Of a stretch of 41,547 nt of DNA, positions 33,524 through 41,547 are shown piece by piece; positions within the stretch are counted from its first letter, which is position 1; each line of letters opens with the position of its first letter. The stretch covers positions 1 through 41,547 of the forward strand of contig JAICXC010000036.1 of assembly GCA_025980665.1 (NCBI GenBank), read 5' to 3'. Origin of the DNA: Bryobacteraceae bacterium (GTDB lineage: Bacteria > Acidobacteriota > Terriglobia > Bryobacterales > Bryobacteraceae). A program made the position numbers and the translations under genes. The notes below the pieces were generated by a model that was not told the origin of the DNA, made no database searches, and saw only the letters and a program-made list of their open reading frames with translations.

Positions 33524-34297
33524 CTACATTTCGAGTTTGCCGTTGAACACCATGTCCTTGAGCTTGAACTTATGCTTGATAGCCGTCTTGTCGAACTTGG
33601 TGAAGAATTCCACTTCCTTGTCCTCGACGGTGAATGGCGTGGTTTTGGGGAATAGGAAGCTTATATTGGCGCCCCCACGTCCGCCCCCACTCACCTGGAG
33701 ATCGATCGGTTTCAGCGGGGGTTTGCCACTAGCCGTGAGCGTGGTCAAGTCGAGGAGTCCCGCTTTCCTATCGCCTTGCGCTGCACTGAGCGTATATCCG
33801 GGCATGCCGACCAGAATGAGCACGTAGACTTGATCCACCCGATCGAGCTTGGCCTTTGCTTCCGGTGACGTCCCGGCTTCGGCCCCGTACTGCCGCTTGA
33901 TGAGAGCCTGCCTCACCGGCATTGCGGTTTGCCAAAGAATTCCTACGGACACTCCGCCACCGCCACCGCCTCCCCCAAAATCTCCGCCGCCGCCACCTCC
34001 GCCTCCGGCCACACCCGGATCCGTATTGGCACCGTCGCCTTGAGGACCGCTACTGCGGCCACCACCGCCGCCACGCCCTCCGCCCCGGCCACCACCGCCG
34101 GCCGTCTCAGCGATACCCGGTCCACCACCTCCATTGATGCCGCCGGCGATCGTCACCTTATCGGCCCAAGGAGAACTGCTGATCATCTTCGCGATTTCTT
34201 TTTCATTCCAATCGGTAAATGGCTTGGTGGTCCAGAAGTCGGCCGCCCAGATGCACAGAGCGGATAGCAGCAGGAGCACCGACAATTTCTTGAGCAT
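33524..34297 (-). CDS. Exported glycine-rich hypothetical protein
   Basis: A 257-residue protein. Signal peptide 1-18 (KKLSVLLLLSALCIWAA), then FWTTKPFTDWNEKEI and ISSSPWADKV, a motif common in acidobacterial exported proteins of the GWxTD-type neighbourhood. Residues about 52-118 are glycine-rich: two tracts of Gly with some Arg and Ser, with no clear unit length. The C-terminal half has strand-forming sequence (VYVLILVGMPGYTLS; ANISFLFPKTTPF). It lies 1 bp from the glycosylase start. No function assigned. Confidence 0.6.
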   Translation of the reverse strand: MLKKLSVLLLLSALCIWAADFWTTKPFTDWNEKEIAKMISSSPWADKVTIAGGINGGGGPGIAETAGGGGRGGGRGGGGGRSSGPQGDGANTDPGVAGGGGGGGGDFGGGGGGGGVSVGILWQTAMPVRQALIKRQYGAEAGTSPEAKAKLDRVDQVYVLILVGMPGYTLSAAQGDRKAGLLDLTTLTASGKPPLKPIDLQVSGGGRGGANISFLFPKTTPFTVEDKEVEFFTKFDKTAIKHKFKLKDMVFNGKLEM

Positions 34298-34337
34298 GGT
34301 TAATTTTCGAGTCTTTCCGTGGACAACGTCAACTGGA

Positions 34338-35174
34338 CTAGATTAGCGTTTTTAGCCCAACCCCTACAGGCGTTAGTTCTCGGCAATTTGTTACCACCAG
34401 AACGCCTTTTCCCCACGCCGTCTGGCGGCCGACGCCGGTCCATTGCGCGACGCGAAGATAGGGAACGAATTCCGCCAGATCGCCCGTGTATTCCGCCTCG
34501 CCGATGAAGCCGCCGAGCGAGTGTGTCTGGCCGGTTCGGCTGCTACGCCGGGATGTTTCCACGCGGTGAATGTCGCAACGGGTCATCTGGATTCGCGCTG
34601 CGCGCTCACCGAACTCGCGGAAGTCGATGGTCAGCGGACCGTCGTCATAGAGTGCCCGAAGCGTGCTGATCCGGTCGCGGACGCGCGCGGTGACGACTCC
34701 GAACTCCGGACGCTCGACGAGATCACCGTCTGCCTTTAATTCGGTAGGCGTTTCAAATCGGATGGTCAAGTGATTCACCGGATCGGCGATCGGATCAAGG
34801 CACAATTCCAGGGGAGCATCTGCGCCACAGACGTTCACCAATTCTGCGTCCGCGTTCATCTCGGCGAACGCCCGAAGCACCGTATCGAGAGAAGAGCGGC
34901 GCAGGTCGAACCAGTGGAAATCGAAATGAAACTTCTCGCCTTGAGAGATGGTGGCTCCATCCAAGTGACTCGCACGGAAGACGAACGGGCGAGGGTGGTC
35001 GGCCAGCCCGCTAGGGCCGGCTTCAGACGAGGGCTCGAATATCCCGGCGTTTCCAAGCCTGTGCAGGATCGCCCCGAATGCCCCGCGCAGACGGTTGCTC
35101 GCGGCCGCTTGTGGAAACGAAACGGCTGCGCGCGCTAGGAATGTAAGGCGCAGGGCATAGAGGCGGAATTGCAA
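34338..35174 (-). CDS. Cas6-like RAMP protein without a CRISPR array
   Basis: A 278-residue protein with the hallmarks of the Cas6 precrRNA-processing endoribonuclease family (CRISPR_Cas6/DUF2276): an N-terminal LRGAFG (29-34, family LRGAFGHALRR), and a C-terminal glycine-rich loop GVGRQTAWGKG (247-257) after GFIGEAEYTGDLAEFVPYL. These are the two ferredoxin-like halves. Cas6 cleaves CRISPR repeat RNA. There are no repeat arrays and no other cas genes in the window, so it may act on a distant array or have another RNA target. The catalytic His is not confidently placed. TTG start, 4 bp after the upstream gene's stop, so probably co-transcribed. Confidence 0.75.
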   Translation of the reverse strand: MQFRLYALRLTFLARAAVSFPQAAASNRLRGAFGAILHRLGNAGIFEPSSEAGPSGLADHPRPFVFRASHLDGATISQGEKFHFDFHWFDLRRSSLDTVLRAFAEMNADAELVNVCGADAPLELCLDPIADPVNHLTIRFETPTELKADGDLVERPEFGVVTARVRDRISTLRALYDDGPLTIDFREFGERAARIQMTRCDIHRVETSRRSSRTGQTHSLGGFIGEAEYTGDLAEFVPYLRVAQWTGVGRQTAWGKGVLVVTNCRELTPVGVGLKTLI

Positions 35175-35178
35175 GATC

Positions 35179-36582
35179 TCATTTTACTGTTGTGCCGGAC
35201 GCGACACGCGGGGCATCGAGAATCTTGGAACTGACTCGATCCGGTAGTTGGAAGTTGACCTCAACCAGGACGCCGGCTGTCACGGGCTGTCCGTTTACAA
35301 GCGGCGGCGGGCGGAAACGCCATTGACGGAGGGCCTCCGTTACGCTCCCGTCGATTGCCAGTCCGAGCCCCTCCAGAACTCGAACATCCCGAGGTGTTCC
35401 GTTTTCGTCGATAACCAACATGGCGCTAGCCGTTCCGCTCACTCGATCCTTGCGCGCTTGCTCGGGATACAGCGGATCGGGACTGTAGATCGGTTCGAGC
35501 TGCCTCAGGAACGTGGCCGGGCCCTGGGGTTGATGGAGAGCCCCGCGGATTTGCGCGATAACTCTTGGCTCGAGACTCCGCGGCCCCCAGGCAAAATCGA
35601 ATGTGCAGGATACGGAAACGGGTCTTCCGTCTTTCATCCCAGGCGTGAAACGCCACCCACGCAAGACCGTCGTGGCCTGGTCGTTCCAGACGTCATCGGA
35701 CGTACGGGCCACTTGGATGTTCGTCGGAATGCCATGTTCGTCTACATCGAAAGATAAACCGACAAAGGCCTGACGTCCGATCGCTCCGAGCAGGCGCCCC
35801 TCTTCAATGGCTGTACTGTTGAAGACTCCCGCGCCCGCCGGATAGAAAGCACTCAAGACCGTCGGCCGGGTTGCTCCTTCGGGAGGACGAAAGTCGACAC
35901 CGATCAAATGCCAGCGGGATGGTTTGAAGTGCAGGGAAAAATCCACCGCCACGCTGGTGGGTTTAGTATTGGGCCTGAATCGCCATTGCTGAACAGCAAG
36001 AAGGGCCTTCTCATCCAGACCGAGTCCGAGGGATTGCTTCACGCGAAGTTCTTCGGGACGTCCACTTTGATCCGCGCCACCTGCGGCTGTGACGATCACA
36101 GTCCCCTCGAGCTCAGCAAGGGCAGCCTCTTCGGAGTACTCGGGTTCGGCTATCGCTAGCAATTCCTGGGGCGCGGTCAGGGATGTAACCGCATCCGCCG
36201 ACCGTAGGTGCGCGGTCGCTTCGGTCAATGCTCCTTGAGTGTTATCGTTGGTGCTAACGGCAAGCTGGTATTCGTTCACTGCACGATCGCGCTGGCCAGT
36301 AAGCTCGTAGATCTCGCCCAGATCGACGTGTGCCCAAACCTCGATCCACGGGGGTTGCAGATCACCGCTGAGCGCTTCGCGGAATTCGTTCGCGGCGGAT
36401 TGATAGTCGCCCCGCTGGGTCAGAAGCTCCGCAATCCGAAAATGCGCGAGCGAACTGGTGCGGTTTACTTCGAGGTCCTTACGATACTGCTGTAACTGTT
36501 CAGCGGGATTGGGAACATTCTGGCCGAGCCCCACGGCCAGCGGGATCCCAGTAAGTACGGCGATCAGAACCGCCGGTTTCAT
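35179..36582 (-). CDS. TPR protein with three TonB C-terminal domains
   Basis: A 467-residue exported protein. The ATG at 36582 is chosen over one 33 nt upstream because aggagg lies 5 nt before it and a signal peptide follows (KPAVLIAVLTGIPLAVGLGQ). Two or three TPR-like helices (about 30-125, AHFRIAELLTQRGDYQSAANEF) precede three TonB_C units, each with the family's late aromatic motif: QWRFRP near 205, GWRFTPG near 315, and QWRFRPPP near 435. TonB_C domains contact TonB-dependent receptors; here there is no membrane anchor after the signal peptide. The number of TonB_C units is unusual. It is followed by the Cas6-like gene. Confidence 0.8.
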   Translation of the reverse strand: MKPAVLIAVLTGIPLAVGLGQNVPNPAEQLQQYRKDLEVNRTSSLAHFRIAELLTQRGDYQSAANEFREALSGDLQPPWIEVWAHVDLGEIYELTGQRDRAVNEYQLAVSTNDNTQGALTEATAHLRSADAVTSLTAPQELLAIAEPEYSEEAALAELEGTVIVTAAGGADQSGRPEELRVKQSLGLGLDEKALLAVQQWRFRPNTKPTSVAVDFSLHFKPSRWHLIGVDFRPPEGATRPTVLSAFYPAGAGVFNSTAIEEGRLLGAIGRQAFVGLSFDVDEHGIPTNIQVARTSDDVWNDQATTVLRGWRFTPGMKDGRPVSVSCTFDFAWGPRSLEPRVIAQIRGALHQPQGPATFLRQLEPIYSPDPLYPEQARKDRVSGTASAMLVIDENGTPRDVRVLEGLGLAIDGSVTEALRQWRFRPPPLVNGQPVTAGVLVEVNFQLPDRVSSKILDAPRVASGTTVK

Positions 36583-36714
36583 TGCGCCTCCTGGAACGAC
36601 GAGGATTGACCACAATTCTACTCCGATGCGTCACGAAAACAAGCGGGGCCTCAAATCGCGCTATCCGGCTCTGTCTACAGAACTTGCGCGCTGCGACCGA
36701 TCTTAAACTTACGG

Positions 36715-37596
36715 ATGTTTCCGATTATCGGTATCGTGGTGGTCCTGGGTTGCATAGCCGGGGGCTATCTGATGGAAAAGGGCAACTTGCTGGTACTTAT
36801 GCAGCCTGCGGAGCTGCTGATTATCGGCGGGGCGGCCATTGGGACTGTGCTGATCGGGAATCCTCCGCACGTTTTGAAGGCCATCGTCGGAGGCATCCTG
36901 GGCGTGTTCAAGGGAAGCCGCTATACGGCTGCTATTTATCTAGACACGCTGCGGTTCTTGAACGACTTCTTCAACACCGCTCGTAAGAACAGCTTGACGT
37001 CCTTGGAAGAAGATCTGGACGCGCCCGATAAGAGCGCCCTGTTCAAAAGGCACCCCAACTTCAGCAAGGACCATGAGGCGATGCTCTTCTTTTGCGACAC
37101 CATGCGAACGCTGGTCGCCGGAGGTGTGGAAGTTCACGATCTGGACAGCATCATGGAGCTCGATCTGGAGATTCTGCACAAACAGGCGCGCATGCCGGTC
37201 GCCGCTATATCGACCATGGCGGACAGTCTTCCGGGGTTGGGCATTGTCGCGGCCGTACTGGGCGTGGTAATCACCATGAGCGCCCTGGGTGGTCCGCCAG
37301 AAGAGATCGGCCATAAAGTAGCGGCCGCGCTGGTGGGAACGTTTCTGGGCATCCTGCTGTGCTACGGCTTCCTCGGTCCGATCGCGGCGAATCTTAAGAA
37401 ACAGAGCGACGCCGAAAGTGAATACCTCTCGGCTCTGCGCATGGGGCTTCTGGCTTACATGAAGGGGATGTCCCCGATCCTGGCCCTGGAAGCGTGTCGT
37501 CGCGCGATTCCGCCGCATGTCCGGCCCAGCTTCAAGCAGATGGACGATGCTTGCCGGAAGTCGGCCACGGCCGCGCCAGCCGAGGTGGCGGCGTGA
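36715..37596 (+). CDS. motA: Flagellar motor stator protein MotA
   Basis: A 293-residue stator subunit with four membrane segments: about 2-20, 33-50, 170-195 (PGLGIVAAVLGVVITMSALG) and 203-225 (ALVGTFLGILLCYGFLGPIA). The cytoplasmic loop 60-165 carries the charged residues that contact FliG. With MotB it forms the proton channel driving rotation. Its stop overlaps the motB start (GTGA). No other flagellar genes are in the window, so this is a detached stator locus. It is divergent from the TonB_C gene. Confidence 0.95.
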   Translation: MFPIIGIVVVLGCIAGGYLMEKGNLLVLMQPAELLIIGGAAIGTVLIGNPPHVLKAIVGGILGVFKGSRYTAAIYLDTLRFLNDFFNTARKNSLTSLEEDLDAPDKSALFKRHPNFSKDHEAMLFFCDTMRTLVAGGVEVHDLDSIMELDLEILHKQARMPVAAISTMADSLPGLGIVAAVLGVVITMSALGGPPEEIGHKVAAALVGTFLGILLCYGFLGPIAANLKKQSDAESEYLSALRMGLLAYMKGMSPILALEACRRAIPPHVRPSFKQMDDACRKSATAAPAEVAA

Positions 37597-38444
37597 GCGC
37601 CAAATCTGGGTCGCCGACCATCATCATCGTCAAGAAGAAACACGGGGAGCATGAGGACGAACACGGCGGAGCCTGGAAAGTCGCCTATGCCGATTTCGTG
37701 ACAGCCATGATGGCGCTTTTTATCGTGCTCTGGCTGCTGAGCGCGAGCGAAAAGGTACAGAAGGCCGTGGGCGGGTATTTTCAGGATCCTACGGGCAAGG
37801 GCCGCCAGACCGGTACAACGACCGCAGGCATCGGCGAAACGCTCACGGTGAATCGCAAGGATCTGCAAGACCTGAAAGAGAAACTGGAACAGGTGCTAAA
37901 GCAAATTCCTCAGCTCCAGCGTTTGGAAAACCAGATACGCATGACCATCACGGCGGAAGGGCTGCGTATCGATCTTCTGGAAACTGAGCGCGGACTTTTC
38001 TTCGACAAAGGAAATCCCAAACCGAGCGAGGCTGGCACCGAGTTGATTCAGGTTCTCGCGAGTGAGCTGGTGAAACTTCCCAACAAGGTTGCCATTGAAG
38101 GACACACCGACTCCACTCCTTACGGACGTGCGGAATACTCGAATTGGGAGCTATCCTCCGATCGAGCCAATGCGGCGCGGAGGATTCTGGTCCAGAACGG
38201 ACTGAATCAGGACCGGATCAGCCAGGTTCGCGGATTCGCCGATCAAAGGCTGCTCCTCAAGAACGATCCGATGAACCCGTCGAATCGCCGCATATCCATC
38301 ATCGTCAGGAATGAGGGTTTGGATCTAGAGGAAGAGACCTTCGCCCAAGCGCCGGTCGCGGGTGCGCCGTCTGGTGCCGCGCCGACGAAAGCCGGCGACA
38401 TAGCGGCGAAGCAAGACACCCCGCCTGTCAAGGCGGAACACTAG
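37593..38444 (+). CDS. motB: Flagellar motor stator protein MotB
   Basis: A 283-residue partner of MotA. GTG start at 37593 overlaps motA's stop. The N-terminal membrane helix AYADFVTAMMALFIVLWLLS has D34, the proton-conducting aspartate. A linker and plug region follow, then an OmpA-like peptidoglycan-binding domain (about 150-245, IEGHTDSTPY and SSDRANAARRIL). The upstream frame is open for 99 nt but that part belongs to motA. The C-terminal 35 residues (AGAPSGAAPTKAG) are a low-complexity tail. Not followed by other flagellar genes. Confidence 0.95.
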   Translation: MSAKSGSPTIIIVKKKHGEHEDEHGGAWKVAYADFVTAMMALFIVLWLLSASEKVQKAVGGYFQDPTGKGRQTGTTTAGIGETLTVNRKDLQDLKEKLEQVLKQIPQLQRLENQIRMTITAEGLRIDLLETERGLFFDKGNPKPSEAGTELIQVLASELVKLPNKVAIEGHTDSTPYGRAEYSNWELSSDRANAARRILVQNGLNQDRISQVRGFADQRLLLKNDPMNPSNRRISIIVRNEGLDLEEETFAQAPVAGAPSGAAPTKAGDIAAKQDTPPVKAEH

Positions 38445-38510
38445 AACCGGCCCGTTCCTCAGGACCGCCTCGCTATCTATCCCACAGATGGATGCAGTAG
38501 CTTAGTGAGT

Positions 38511-39374
38511 ATGAAAGCGATTCGCACGGCCGCGATTGTCTTTCTTCCATCGTTTTTGGTTTTCGGGCAGGAGTTTGAAGTTGCCTCGATCAGGCCATCG
38601 GCTCCAAGCGTGCAAGGGCAAGCCATTGGCGGCCTTCATATCGACGGCGCGATGGTGAGGTACTCTGCCCTGTCTTTGACGCTTTATCTTGGGATTGCGT
38701 ACGATCTGAAGAATTACCAGATCTCCGCGCCGGATTGGATGGCGTCGGGGAGGTGGGATATTACCGCCAAATTGCCGGACGGCAGCGACCCCAAACAGAT
38801 TCGGCAGATGCTGCAAGCGCTGCTGCGCGACCGATTTCAAATGAAAATGCATCGCGAGACCAAAGAGTTTCCGGTTTATGGCTTGATCATCGGGAAGGGC
38901 GGGCTGAAGCTGAAAGAATCGCCCGCCGAGCCGGTGACCAAAGGCGGCGAGCCCCCCAAACAAAGCGTGACTGTCGCCGCTAGCGCAAGGGGCGAGACGG
39001 TAGTCACTTACGGCAACGGGTCTTACTTCACGCTTGGCGACAACAAGTTCGAGGGCAAGAAACTACCGATGGTGATCATGGCGGATGCCCTGGCTCGGTT
39101 TGCGGACCGGCCGGTGGTAGACATGACAGATCTCAAGGGAAACTACGACTTCACCATGGAATTCTCGCCGGAGGATTTCCGCGCCATGATGGTCCGCGCG
39201 ACGATCGCGCAGGGCTCGGTGGTTTCTGTAGACGCTTCGAAGCTGTTGGATGCCTCATCGGGCGATACTCTCTTCAACGCCGTCGAGAAGCTGGGGCTCA
39301 AGTTGGAGCCGCGGAAGGCACCAATAGAAACGCTGGTGATCGACCAGGCGTTGAAGATACCGACGGAAAATTGA
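38511..39374 (+). CDS. TIGR03435 family exported protein
   Basis: A 287-residue protein. Signal peptide 1-20 (TAAIVFLPSFLVFGQ) followed by the family's opening EFEVASIRPS. Later family segments are LPDGSDPKQIRQMLQALL with RDRFQMKMHRETKEFPVYGL, then MADALARFADRPVVDMTDL and a C-terminal LGLKLEPRKAPIETLVID. The family is expanded in Solibacter-like Acidobacteriota and its function is unknown; many members sit in or near the cell envelope. ATG at 38511 is preferred over a GTG 6 nt earlier. No obvious partner gene. Confidence 0.9.
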   Translation: MKAIRTAAIVFLPSFLVFGQEFEVASIRPSAPSVQGQAIGGLHIDGAMVRYSALSLTLYLGIAYDLKNYQISAPDWMASGRWDITAKLPDGSDPKQIRQMLQALLRDRFQMKMHRETKEFPVYGLIIGKGGLKLKESPAEPVTKGGEPPKQSVTVAASARGETVVTYGNGSYFTLGDNKFEGKKLPMVIMADALARFADRPVVDMTDLKGNYDFTMEFSPEDFRAMMVRATIAQGSVVSVDASKLLDASSGDTLFNAVEKLGLKLEPRKAPIETLVIDQALKIPTEN

Positions 39375-39415
39375 CCGTGCCCGAACTACGCACCAGTGCC
39401 GTACACTAGTGGGTC

Positions 39416-39931
39416 TTGCGACTTTTCACCGCCATCGACATTCCTCCCGATGTAAAAGCGGCGCTGGCGGCTTTGCTCGATCGGCACAGGCCCCTGGCGA
39501 AGCTGCACTGGATCCCGGTCGAGAAACTGCACATCACGACGAAGTTTATCGGCGAGTGGCCGGACCAACCGGAAGCCCGGCTGGACGAGTTGAAGCAGGC
39601 GCTCGCGTCGGTTAAGGCGCCTGCGCCGGTGGATATTGTGATTCGCGGCCTGGGCAGGCTCCCTCGGGTACTGTACGCGGCGGTCGAGCCCAACGAAGCA
39701 CTCACCGCGCTGGCGGCCGCAACTGAACTGGCCGTCGGAGTTCCCGCGGAAGATCGGGCCGACAATCGTGTCTATCGGCCGCACATCACGCTAGCGAGAA
39801 CCCGCAAGCGAGTTCCGCACGTCGATCTCGAGCTTTCCACCATAGGATCGTTCCGCGCGTCGTCGTTTGCACTATATTTGTCCGCTGCTGGAAAGTACAC
39901 TAAACTTCAGGAATTTTCTCTCGACATATGA
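39416..39931 (+). CDS. thpR: RNA 2',3'-cyclic phosphodiesterase
   Basis: A 171-residue member of the 2H phosphoesterase family. The two catalytic motifs are H39-I-T-T (KLHITTKF) and H123-I-T-L (RPHITLAR). ThpR opens 2',3'-cyclic phosphates to 2'-phosphates and can ligate tRNA halves in reverse in vitro. TTG start (TTGCGACTTTTC) fits the family's MRLFTAIDIP. Its stop overlaps plsY (ATGA). It heads the thpR-plsY-gpsA operon. Confidence 0.93.
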   Translation: MRLFTAIDIPPDVKAALAALLDRHRPLAKLHWIPVEKLHITTKFIGEWPDQPEARLDELKQALASVKAPAPVDIVIRGLGRLPRVLYAAVEPNEALTALAAATELAVGVPAEDRADNRVYRPHITLARTRKRVPHVDLELSTIGSFRASSFALYLSAAGKYTKLQEFSLDI

Positions 39932-40539
39932 ATTCACAAGTGATGATGGGACTCCTTGCAATCCTCATCGCCTACCTGCTGGGCGCGATTCCTTTCGGCT
40001 ATCTGCTGACCCGATTTACCACCGGCAAGGATGTCCGGAGCCAGGGGAGCGGGAATATCGGCGCGACCAACGTTCTGCGCGCGGCCGGCCGCGGCGCAGC
40101 CATCGCCACTCTGGTTCTGGATATGGCTAAGGGCTTCGCCGCGGTGTGGATCGCGGGATGGCTCACCGATGGTTCGCCGGGATGGATGGCAGACGCCGCG
40201 CTGGCGGTGATGGTGGGTCACGCATTTCCGGTCTTCCTGGGCTTTAAGGGCGGCAAGGCTGTGGCGACATTTACGGGAGCGTTTTTGTATCTGACGCCGA
40301 TTCCCGCGCTGGCTGGGATCATCGTGTTTCTGATCACGGTACTGGTCACGCGCTACATCTCGGCCGGTTCCATCCTGGCGGCCGCGACCTTTCCGATCGG
40401 TGTGTGGCTGATCGATCATGCGAGCTTGAATGTATTGCTGGCGGCGGTGATCGGGGCGGCCATCGTGGTGTACCGCCACAAGGAGAATCTGCGGCGCATG
40501 CGGACGGGTAAAGAGCCGGTATTCCACTGGGGAATCTGA
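39928..40539 (+). CDS. plsY: Glycerol-3-phosphate acyltransferase PlsY
   Basis: A 203-residue polytopic inner-membrane enzyme, which acylates glycerol-3-phosphate from acyl-phosphate as the first step of phospholipid synthesis. The three family motifs are present: QGSGNIGATNVLRAAG (about 39-54), HAFPVFLGFKGGKAVAT (about 98-114), and YRHKENLRRM (about 182-191). Five membrane segments are apparent. Coupled at both ends: ATGA with thpR and TGATG with gpsA. Confidence 0.96.
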   Translation: MNSQVMMGLLAILIAYLLGAIPFGYLLTRFTTGKDVRSQGSGNIGATNVLRAAGRGAAIATLVLDMAKGFAAVWIAGWLTDGSPGWMADAALAVMVGHAFPVFLGFKGGKAVATFTGAFLYLTPIPALAGIIVFLITVLVTRYISAGSILAAATFPIGVWLIDHASLNVLLAAVIGAAIVVYRHKENLRRMRTGKEPVFHWGI

Positions 40540-41528
40540 TGAAGCTCGCAATCATCGGAGGCGGCAGTTGGGGCACTGCGCTGGCGATCGTGCTGGCTCC
40601 GCGCTCGGAATCAATCGTCTTATGGGCCCATGAAGCCGGCCTCGCCGGGCGCATGGCGCATTCCCGGGTCAATGACATTTTTCTTCCCGGCTTCCAGCTT
40701 CCTGCAAATGTTCAGGTTGTCTCGGGAAGTCTTGGGAACGCACTTGCCGGTGCGGATATCGTCCTGGGTGTGATGCCGTCGCACCACGCGCGCGGAATTT
40801 ACGCGGCGATGCTGCCGCATCTGACGCCGTCCACAATCCTGGTGAGCGCGACCAAGGGACTGGAGCAGGGAAGCTTGTTGCGGATGTCGGAAGTGATCGG
40901 CCAAGTTGTCCGGACGTCTCGCATCGCGGTGCTCTCCGGGCCGACTTTCGCCCGCGAGGTAGCTGCGGGGAATCCCACGGCCGTGGCAGTGGCTTCCACA
41001 ACACCCGAGGTAGCCCGGTGCGTCCAGGAAGCATTCTCGGGACCCACCTTCCGTCTTTACACAAACGCCGACCCCATTGGGGTCGAGGTAGGAGCCGCGC
41101 TCAAGAACGTCATCGCCATCGGGGCAGGGATTTGTGAGGGACTAGGGATGGGGCACAATCCTACAGCGGCCCTGATAACGCGGGGCTTAGCCGAGATCAC
41201 GCGGCTGGCGACGGCCATGGGTGGCCAGGCGAAGACCCTGGCGGGCTTGGCTGGACTGGGCGATCTGGTTTTAACCTGTACTGGAGGGTTATCCCGTAAC
41301 CGATACGTCGGCAAGGAGTTGGGCTGCGGCCGGCCCCTAGACGAGATTCTGGGGTCCATGCGCATGGTCGCGGAGGGTGTAGAGACCTGTGCTTCGGCGG
41401 TGGCCTTGGGCGAGAAATTTGGTGTGGATCTGCCGATTATTCAACAGATGCACGCCGTGACGAGCGGAGGAAAGCCCCCTCGCGACGCAGTCCGTGATTT
41501 GATGGAGCGCACACTTAAAGGCGAGTAG
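40539..41528 (+). CDS. gpsA: Glycerol-3-phosphate dehydrogenase [NAD(P)+]
   Basis: A 329-residue dehydrogenase, which reduces dihydroxyacetone phosphate to sn-glycerol-3-phosphate, the substrate of PlsY. N-terminal nucleotide fold GGGSWGTALA (7-16); SATKGLEQG with K106; the catalytic Lys region ALKNVIAIGAGICEG (K189) and GLAGLGDLVLTC. Complete, ending 19 bases before the window edge. Its start overlaps plsY's stop (TGATG), so synthesis of the substrate and its consumption are coupled. Confidence 0.97.
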   Translation: MKLAIIGGGSWGTALAIVLAPRSESIVLWAHEAGLAGRMAHSRVNDIFLPGFQLPANVQVVSGSLGNALAGADIVLGVMPSHHARGIYAAMLPHLTPSTILVSATKGLEQGSLLRMSEVIGQVVRTSRIAVLSGPTFAREVAAGNPTAVAVASTTPEVARCVQEAFSGPTFRLYTNADPIGVEVGAALKNVIAIGAGICEGLGMGHNPTAALITRGLAEITRLATAMGGQAKTLAGLAGLGDLVLTCTGGLSRNRYVGKELGCGRPLDEILGSMRMVAEGVETCASAVALGEKFGVDLPIIQQMHAVTSGGKPPRDAVRDLMERTLKGE

Positions 41529-41547
41529 CACCATCCGTGTCGAAACC

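Noticed and set aside
33950..34110. Proline-rich plus-strand frames opposite the glycine-rich protein
   Set aside because: They are the complement of Gly codons on the minus strand; the minus frame has a signal peptide and a full-length ORF.
1..41547. CRISPR array to accompany the Cas6-like gene
   Set aside because: No regularly spaced direct repeats were seen anywhere in the window.

Overview
The window looks like a chromosomal segment of an Acidobacteriota bacterium, most likely from the Solibacter/Bryobacter side of the phylum. The evidence is an intact TIGR03435-type protein (38.5 kb) plus a possible decayed one (about 6 kb), the start of an ATPase-less duplicated-orphan-permease (ADOP) type protein at the left edge, TonB C-terminal repeat proteins, a PQQ dehydrogenase, and GC-rich coding with many GTG/TTG starts. 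This placement is inferred from gene content, not from a marker-gene tree. I found no tRNA, rRNA, CRISPR array, phage or insertion-sequence gene.

Layout. 0-3.6 kb: partial ADOP permease, PilZ protein, DciA-like protein, a long inverted repeat, gatC-gatA, superoxide dismutase. 3.6-9.9 kb: secreted PQQ dehydrogenase, a 787-bp non-coding stretch with a possible gene relic, a short-type aconitase with an altered Fe-S ligand, and a Rieske/FAD reductase. 9.9-16 kb (minus strand): a LolA-like secreted protein, then radical SAM protein -> oxalyl-CoA decarboxylase/2-hydroxyacyl-CoA lyase -> formyl-CoA transferase -> ALDH1L1-like formyl-tetrahydrofolate enzyme -> a small basic ORF. 16.1-20.9 kb (minus): three membrane-fusion adaptors and one MacB/FtsX permease, every junction a 4-nt start/stop overlap. 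21.1-24.7 kb (plus): secreted cupredoxin, membrane HD-GYP c-di-GMP phosphodiesterase, outer-membrane barrel. 24.7-31.4 kb: two GT4 glycosyltransferases (minus), then a divergent PEGA membrane protein, CE4 deacetylase, acyl carrier protein and ketosynthase. 31.6-36.6 kb (minus): phosphomannomutase/phosphoglucomutase, alkyladenine glycosylase, glycine-rich exported protein, an orphan Cas6-like RAMP protein and a TPR/triple-TonB_C protein. 36.7-41.5 kb (plus): motA-motB, TIGR03435 protein, and thpR-plsY-gpsA.

How the genes work together. The 10.9-14.9 kb block contains the parts needed to make, recycle and possibly drain formyl-CoA into or out of the folate pool. The 21-24.7 kb operon pairs a type-1 copper protein with a c-di-GMP-degrading sensor and an outer-membrane barrel. 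The 29.2-31.4 kb trio resembles NodB-NodF-NodE in type and suggests a dedicated acylated-glycan product, with two glycosyltransferases nearby. The last operon links RNA 2',3'-cyclic phosphodiesterase to the first steps of phospholipid synthesis. The most unusual items are the Cas6-like protein with no CRISPR locus in view, the Ser replacement of an aconitase cluster Cys, and the triple-adaptor ATPase-less transporter operon.
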